Shown piece after piece: positions 7,815-11,326 of a stretch of 11,326 nt of DNA; within the stretch, counting starts at the first letter, position 1; the number at the start of each line of letters is the position of its first letter. The notes below the pieces were generated by a model. It was given only the letters and a program-made list of their open reading frames with translations, made no database searches and was not told where the DNA came from. The translations under genes were made by a program, and so were the position numbers. The stretch is from contig JAIXZF010000440.1 of NCBI GenBank assembly GCA_027489835.1, positions 1-11,326 of the forward strand, written 5' to 3'. The stretch is from Hyphomicrobiales bacterium (lineage in GTDB: Bacteria > Pseudomonadota > Alphaproteobacteria > Rhizobiales > Beijerinckiaceae).

Positions 7815-9005
7815 CGACGGCGCCGGCGCTGCGTCCGCGCGCCGGAGCTGCGCGGCGAGCCGCGGCGTGACGACCGAATCCGCGAAGGGCTGGAGCGCCG
7901 GAGCGAGCGCCCGGACGACCGGCACGCCGACATCGGGACGGGTGAGGTCGACCCGGGCCAGCCCGATGCCGAGGCTCGACAGACGCGCGGCGGGATCCTC
8001 GACGGGCGGCATCAGCTTACGCGCAGGCTCCTCCGCAGGCTGGAGGATCGCCCATTCCGAGACGTTCGCGTCAGCGCGGGCGATATGGCGGCGGTCGGAT
8101 TCGGACAAGGCGGCGTCGCCCTGCTCGGCGGCCTTTGCCCGTGCGATCGGGGCCGACAGCTCCATCTGCGCCATTTCCAGGATGGCGGCACGGGCCGCTT
8201 CGCCGAGGGTCCCGCGGCTCGCCACCCCGCACGCCAGGCCATGGCCATCGGGCCAGAGCGAGCACGCGGCCACGGCCGGGATGCCAAGGTCCGTCGTGAT
8301 ATCGAGAAGGCGCGTGGTCCGTTCCGTAGCGCCGCCACGCAGCCGCCCGATCAGGTCGAGGGCGTCGCGCGGCTCGGCGAGGGCGCCGGGCTGGCGGCCT
8401 CCGAGCCACCACAGCGCAGCGGCGTCGCGCTCGACGAGCTCGAAGACCGCGCGCGCAAAGGCCGTATCCGGATTGGGGCCTGCCGCGCAGCCGGAGGACA
8501 ATGCCCCGGCCGGCGTGAGGGCTCTGCCGGCTGGCGAACGACGCAGGACGAGGTCGGCCGGAACCAGCACCGGAGCGTCATGGCCATCATGTCCGGCCAC
8601 CCAGCCGACGGGCGTGCGCGCCGTCGCGAGGAGCTGAGCGATCCAGCCATCCGACAGCGCCGAAGCCGAGCCCCTGGCGGCCAGATCACCGGGTCGCTCG
8701 AATTGCGACAGAAGGTCTGCGGCCTCGCCCAGGCATGAGGCGAGCGCGCGGGCAGCGTCCACGCCGTTGCCGGTGACGCTGATGGTCGGAGCGCCCATCG
8801 CCTCGGCGTCGGCGCCGGAGAGCGCGATCACGCCGCCGAACAGGGCAAGTCCCGGCGCGTCCGGAGCCCTTATGGCGAAGAAGCGCGAGAGCCGCGACGC
8901 CATGCCGGCCAGTTCCGCGGAAACGCCGGGCGCGCCGGCAAGCAGGGACAGCGCCTGGCTCCTGTCGATGGGCATCAGCATGGCGTCGGCCAGGGGGCGC
9001 GTCAC
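7797..9005 (-). CDS. YcaO-domain protein (ATP-dependent peptide-backbone modifying enzyme)
   Basis: A 402-residue YcaO-fold protein. YcaO enzymes use ATP to phosphorylate a peptide amide oxygen, giving azolines, thioamides or amidines in ribosomal peptides or modifying a protein. Visible family marks are SGCAAGPNPDTA (171-182), ELVERD with E189, E192 and R193 (the ExxER nucleotide/magnesium motif), ILEMAQMELS (E277, Q280), and VDLTRPDVGVPVVRALAP (352-369), typical of the C-terminal half of azoline-type YcaO proteins. The C-terminus is proline/aromatic-rich (APAPSGLWPF) but lacks the strict PxPxP of many cyclodehydratases. The start chosen is GTG 9005, whose GTGA overlaps the exporter stop by 4 nt; ATG 8981 or 8975 are alternatives. 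No E1-like/RRE partner, TfuA or SagB-like dehydrogenase is visible nearby. The protein family is clear. Substrate and product are unknown. Confidence 0.9.
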   Translation of the reverse strand: MTRPLADAMLMPIDRSQALSLLAGAPGVSAELAGMASRLSRFFAIRAPDAPGLALFGGVIALSGADAEAMGAPTISVTGNGVDAARALASCLGEAADLLSQFERPGDLAARGSASALSDGWIAQLLATARTPVGWVAGHDGHDAPVLVPADLVLRRSPAGRALTPAGALSSGCAAGPNPDTAFARAVFELVERDAAALWWLGGRQPGALAEPRDALDLIGRLRGGATERTTRLLDITTDLGIPAVAACSLWPDGHGLACGVASRGTLGEAARAAILEMAQMELSAPIARAKAAEQGDAALSESDRRHIARADANVSEWAILQPAEEPARKLMPPVEDPAARLSSLGIGLARVDLTRPDVGVPVVRALAPALQPFADSVVTPRLAAQLRRADAAPAPSGLWPF

Positions 9006-9649
9006 GCCCCCATGGCCACACGCTGCAGCGCAGGCCACACCGAGATGGCGCCGAAGGTCAAGCATGTCACGGCAAACAGGCGCTTCACCACCTCGAAATG
9101 CCGGCCTGCCGTCTCGCGTGCCGCCGGCAGGGAGAAGATCAGCGCCGCGGCGGTCAGGACAAGGACCGCGCATGCGAGGATCGTGATCCAGACGAAGGCC
9201 GACGCCCTGAGATCGAAGGCGAGCGGCGGGGAGATCAATTGCGAGACGAAGAACATGCCCGTGACGGGGTTGGTCAGGCCGCAGACGAAGCCGACGGCCA
9301 GATCGGTCGGCGGCAGGCGGGTATGCGTCGACGCGCCGGGAACGCGCCATTTCAGCCGGAGGATCCGCCAGGCGAGCAGCATCAGCACGACGCCGCTTGC
9401 CGGCGCCAGCCACTGCGCCAGGCGGTCGTCGAGCGCGGCGGAAAGGACGAGATGCAGGCCCGCGGCGAGGCAGGCGGCGCCGCAACCGATCGCCAGGATG
9501 AGCGGCATCGTCCTGCGGAAGCCCGCGGCGGCGGTGGCGGCCGCCACGAACATCATGTTGGGGCCAGGCACGGCGATGATCGCCACGTAGCCCCACCAGA
9601 ATTCAAGGCGCGGCAGGTTCGCGCCGGCCATCAGCAGGGTCGCATCCAT
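9002..9649 (-). CDS. LysE/RhtB-family exporter
   Basis: A 215-residue integral membrane protein of the size usual for LysE/RhtB translocators, which export amino acids and related small molecules from the cytoplasm. The family hallmark PGPNMMFV lies at residues 28-35 after a first hydrophobic helix, followed by GFRR (43-46) in the first cytoplasmic loop. TNPVTGMFF (126-134) resembles the NPK/NPV segment of the family. About six hydrophobic helices can be placed near 16-36, 48-70, 80-97, 117-139, 151-173 and 189-208. Start ATG 9649 is preceded by a GGAG purine run and lies 15 bp after the stop of the 77-residue gene. Its stop overlaps the YcaO GTG start, so the three genes are probably co-transcribed. 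Its substrate may be an amino acid or a product linked to the YcaO enzyme; nothing in the sequence decides this. Confidence 0.92.
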   Translation of the reverse strand: MDATLLMAGANLPRLEFWWGYVAIIAVPGPNMMFVAAATAAAGFRRTMPLILAIGCGAACLAAGLHLVLSAALDDRLAQWLAPASGVVLMLLAWRILRLKWRVPGASTHTRLPPTDLAVGFVCGLTNPVTGMFFVSQLISPPLAFDLRASAFVWITILACAVLVLTAAALIFSLPAARETAGRHFEVVKRLFAVTCLTFGAISVWPALQRVAMGA

Positions 9650-9664
9650 CGGGGCCGCTCCGGG

Positions 9665-9898
9665 TCAGGGAGCCACGAGCCATGCCGCGACGAGGGCGAT
9701 GGCGGCGATGAACACGATGAAGCCGAGCGCGATGGCGAACGCGACGTAGAACCCCGCTTGCGTGGGGCCGGCATCGCGGAAACCGGCATCGCGCGCGGTG
9801 GCGCGGGGCGGCAGCCTGACGGCGGCGGGCGCGGCGATGGGGCGGACCACGGGGCGCACGACCGGGCGCTTCGCGGTGCGGATCAGGGACTCGCTCAT
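9665..9898 (-). CDS. Small basic, proline-rich single-pass membrane protein of unknown function
   Basis: A 77-residue protein, first gene of the YcaO operon. A strong Shine-Dalgarno GAGGAG (9910-9905) lies 6 nt before ATG 9898. Residues 1-37 are rich in Arg, Pro, Val and Ala, with a short repeat RPVVRPVVRPIA (11-22). Residues 49-75 form one long hydrophobic helix ending two residues before the C-terminus, so it is probably anchored with the basic part in the cytoplasm. It has no cysteine and few Ser/Thr residues, so it does not look like a classic thiazole/oxazole precursor. It could be a membrane partner of the exporter, a tether for YcaO, or an atypical substrate. I do not recognise the family. 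That it is a gene is supported by its ribosome site, coherent composition and operon position. Confidence 0.75.
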   Translation of the reverse strand: MSESLIRTAKRPVVRPVVRPIAAPAAVRLPPRATARDAGFRDAGPTQAGFYVAFAIALGFIVFIAAIALVAAWLVAP

Positions 9899-10064
9899 GG
9901 ATGTCTCCTCGGGCTCGGCGAGGCGGGCATCGTCTCGGCCCCGGCACGCTCCGCCCCCGGCGTCATCCCGCCATCAGTCGCGCCTTGACGCTGGGTTGAC
10001 GCCTCCGCGCGACCGTCCGCATCATGAAGGGGGCAGCGGCCGCGGCTGCCCCGGGGGACGGCTC
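9899..10064. promoter_or_regulatory. Divergent promoter region between the YcaO operon and the peroxidase gene
   Basis: This 166-bp spacer must carry the start signals for both flanking units. On the plus strand two copies of TTGACGC (9985-9991 and 9996-10002) lie 11 bp apart. The second can serve as -35 with CATCAT (10020-10025) 18 bp downstream as a weak -10. No clear promoter was found on the minus strand. The arrangement would allow joint control of the two transcripts, but no known operator was recognised. Confidence 0.3.
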
Positions 10065-11326
10065 ATGCATGGCTGGACATTGCCGGGCTTCGTAGCGCTC
10101 GAGCAGCCGAACCTGCTCGGCGAGCCTGAGGCCCGCGCCGATCTCAGCTTCGGCTCGTCGATCGACATGGCCCGCGGGCAGATCGACGCCGCGCGGCGGG
10201 CCGAGCTGCATGTGCGGCTCTCCGCGCTGTCCAAGCGCATGAAGGGAGCCGGCGGGCTGTGGCGCGACCGGCTGGCCGATCCGCGCTCGGGCGCCCCCGC
10301 CGGACCGGACGACAACCCCGACCATCCGGCCGGCTACACCTATCTTCTGCAGTTCATCGCCCATGACATGGTCGATTCAGGCCTCGCCATGGGCGCGCCC
10401 GGCAGCCAGGCCGGCGTCATCAACGCGCGGCGGCGCCCGCTGATGCTGGATTCGCTCTACGGGCCGGGGCCCGACGGCGCGTTGTGGGCCTACGAGGCCG
10501 AGCCGTACAACAGCCCCGATCCCTTCCTGAACGAGCCCGGACGGATGCCGCGCAACCTGTTGCGCGCCAGCCCCTGCGCGGGCGCGGCGCCCGCCGGGGC
10601 GCCCTTCTGCCCCTTCCACGACATCGGCCGGGCCGGGGCGCCGGAGCCGACCGATCCGCTCGTCGCGGACGGGCGCAACGATGCCCATCCGCTGATGGCG
10701 CAGATGACGGCGCTGCTGCACCTCGCGCACAACGCCTTCATGCGGCGCATTGCGGACGCCGACATCGACGCGGCCGTCCCCGGGGTCGAACTCGCCTACC
10801 GCAAATTCGCCTGCGCGCGGGCGCTGCTCACGCTGGTGTACCGCCGGATCCTGCGCGACGACGTGTTGCCGCGCATCCTGCATCCGGAGGTCGAGGCGGC
10901 GTACCGCGTCAGGCGGGGCGGCAAGCCGCTGATGCCGCATGACGGCGTGCCCGTGGAATTCAGCCGGGGCGCGTTCCGCTTCGCGCATGCCCTGGTGCGT
11001 GACCGCTACGTCTTCAACCGGTTCAGCAACCTGCCGGAGAACGTCAACTTCCTGATGTTCAGCTCCCGCCGCCGGCCGGAGCGCATGCCGCTTGACGCGA
11101 GCTGGATGGTCGACTGGTCGCTGTTCTTCGACTTGCGCGATGATCCGGCGGCCGGGCTCGTCGCCAATCTGGGCCACCGCATCGGACCGCATTACCGCCA
11201 GATGCTGGAGCGCTCCAATGCCTTCCAGGACATCTCTGAGGCCGACATCAGCGGCCTGGCCCAGCGCGACATGACGTCGGCGCTCTATGCGGGGCAGTGG
11301 TCCGTGCCGGCGCTGTTCGACCGGAT
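10065..11326 (+). CDS. Animal-type haem peroxidase family protein, C-terminus cut by window edge
   Basis: The frame is open for 420 codons from ATG 10065 to the right edge; bacterial members usually have 500-600 residues. The family uses haem and hydrogen peroxide to oxidise halides or organic substrates. Motifs in order are the distal segment LLQFIAHDM (Q96, H100 and calcium-ligand-like D101), LMLDSLYG, the catalytic arginine in ADGRNDAHP (R204), the helix LLHLAHNAFMRRI, and the proximal segment FRFAHALVRDRY (R305, H308). Relative to myeloperoxidase the catalytic His, Gln, Arg and the proximal Arg-x-x-His are kept. The two haem-ester residues (Asp94 and Glu242) correspond to A99 and A207, so haem is predicted to be non-covalent. 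No signal peptide is visible; the N-terminus is MHGWTLPGF. A GGGGGACGG run lies 4 nt upstream of the start. It is divergent from the YcaO operon. Whether its function is defence, halogenation or oxidative tailoring is unknown. Confidence 0.9.
   Translation, partial: MHGWTLPGFVALEQPNLLGEPEARADLSFGSSIDMARGQIDAARRAELHVRLSALSKRMKGAGGLWRDRLADPRSGAPAGPDDNPDHPAGYTYLLQFIAHDMVDSGLAMGAPGSQAGVINARRRPLMLDSLYGPGPDGALWAYEAEPYNSPDPFLNEPGRMPRNLLRASPCAGAAPAGAPFCPFHDIGRAGAPEPTDPLVADGRNDAHPLMAQMTALLHLAHNAFMRRIADADIDAAVPGVELAYRKFACARALLTLVYRRILRDDVLPRILHPEVEAAYRVRRGGKPLMPHDGVPVEFSRGAFRFAHALVRDRYVFNRFSNLPENVNFLMFSSRRRPERMPLDASWMVDWSLFFDLRDDPAAGLVANLGHRIGPHYRQMLERSNAFQDISEADISGLAQRDMTSALYAGQWSVPALFDR

Noticed and set aside
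9006..9596. Upstream extension of the YcaO frame to a 599-codon reading
   Set aside because: The extension runs inside the LysE gene in another frame and has no YcaO-like sequence; the real start is GTG 9005 or a nearby ATG.
9963..10364. Minus-strand 133-codon frame across the divergent spacer
   Set aside because: Mostly antisense to the peroxidase N-terminus, with low-complexity alanine runs and no family resemblance.
10377..11192. Minus-strand 271-codon frame at the right end
   Set aside because: Antisense to the peroxidase, whose distal and proximal haem motifs are plain on the plus strand.

Overview
The window is about 70% G+C and looks like chromosome of an alphaproteobacterium, most likely Hyphomicrobiales (Bosea, Methylobacterium or Chelatococcus-like). 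This rests on strong G/C third positions, very large soluble PAS/GAF hybrid kinases, and a GntR(FCD)-regulated uronate isomerase. The assignment is inference. No RNA genes, insertion sequences, CRISPR arrays or integration scars were seen.

Region 1 (1-2137, minus strand) is a hexuronate catabolism operon. A FadR/FCD-type GntR regulator is followed 8 bp later by a uronate isomerase (uxaC) that runs off the left edge of the window. A recognisable promoter precedes gntR.

Region 2 (2138-7792, plus strand) has an AT-richer intergenic stretch and then one very large gene for a soluble sensor kinase of about 1780 residues. It carries two complete kinase cores, each followed by its own receiver: PAS-GAF-HisKA-HATPase-REC, then GAF-PAS-GAF-PAS-HisKA-HATPase-REC. 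The two phospho-acceptor histidines lie in different H-box types, so the protein looks like a fusion of two hybrid kinases.

Region 3 (7797-9898, minus strand, convergent with the kinase) is a compact three-gene operon. In transcription order it encodes a 77-residue basic, proline-rich protein with one C-terminal membrane helix, a LysE/RhtB-type exporter, and a YcaO-domain enzyme whose start overlaps the exporter stop by 4 nt. YcaO enzymes modify peptide backbones with ATP, and an adjacent exporter suggests a small modified-peptide pathway. The usual partners (E1-like/RRE protein, TfuA, SagB dehydrogenase) and a Cys/Ser/Thr-rich precursor are not in view.

Region 4 (9899-11326) is a divergent promoter region followed by the first 420 codons of an animal-type haem peroxidase on the plus strand. 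Its distal and proximal histidines are kept, but both residues that ester-link haem in mammalian peroxidases are alanine. The small membrane protein / LysE / YcaO operon, with the divergent peroxidase beside it, is the part most likely to be an undescribed system.
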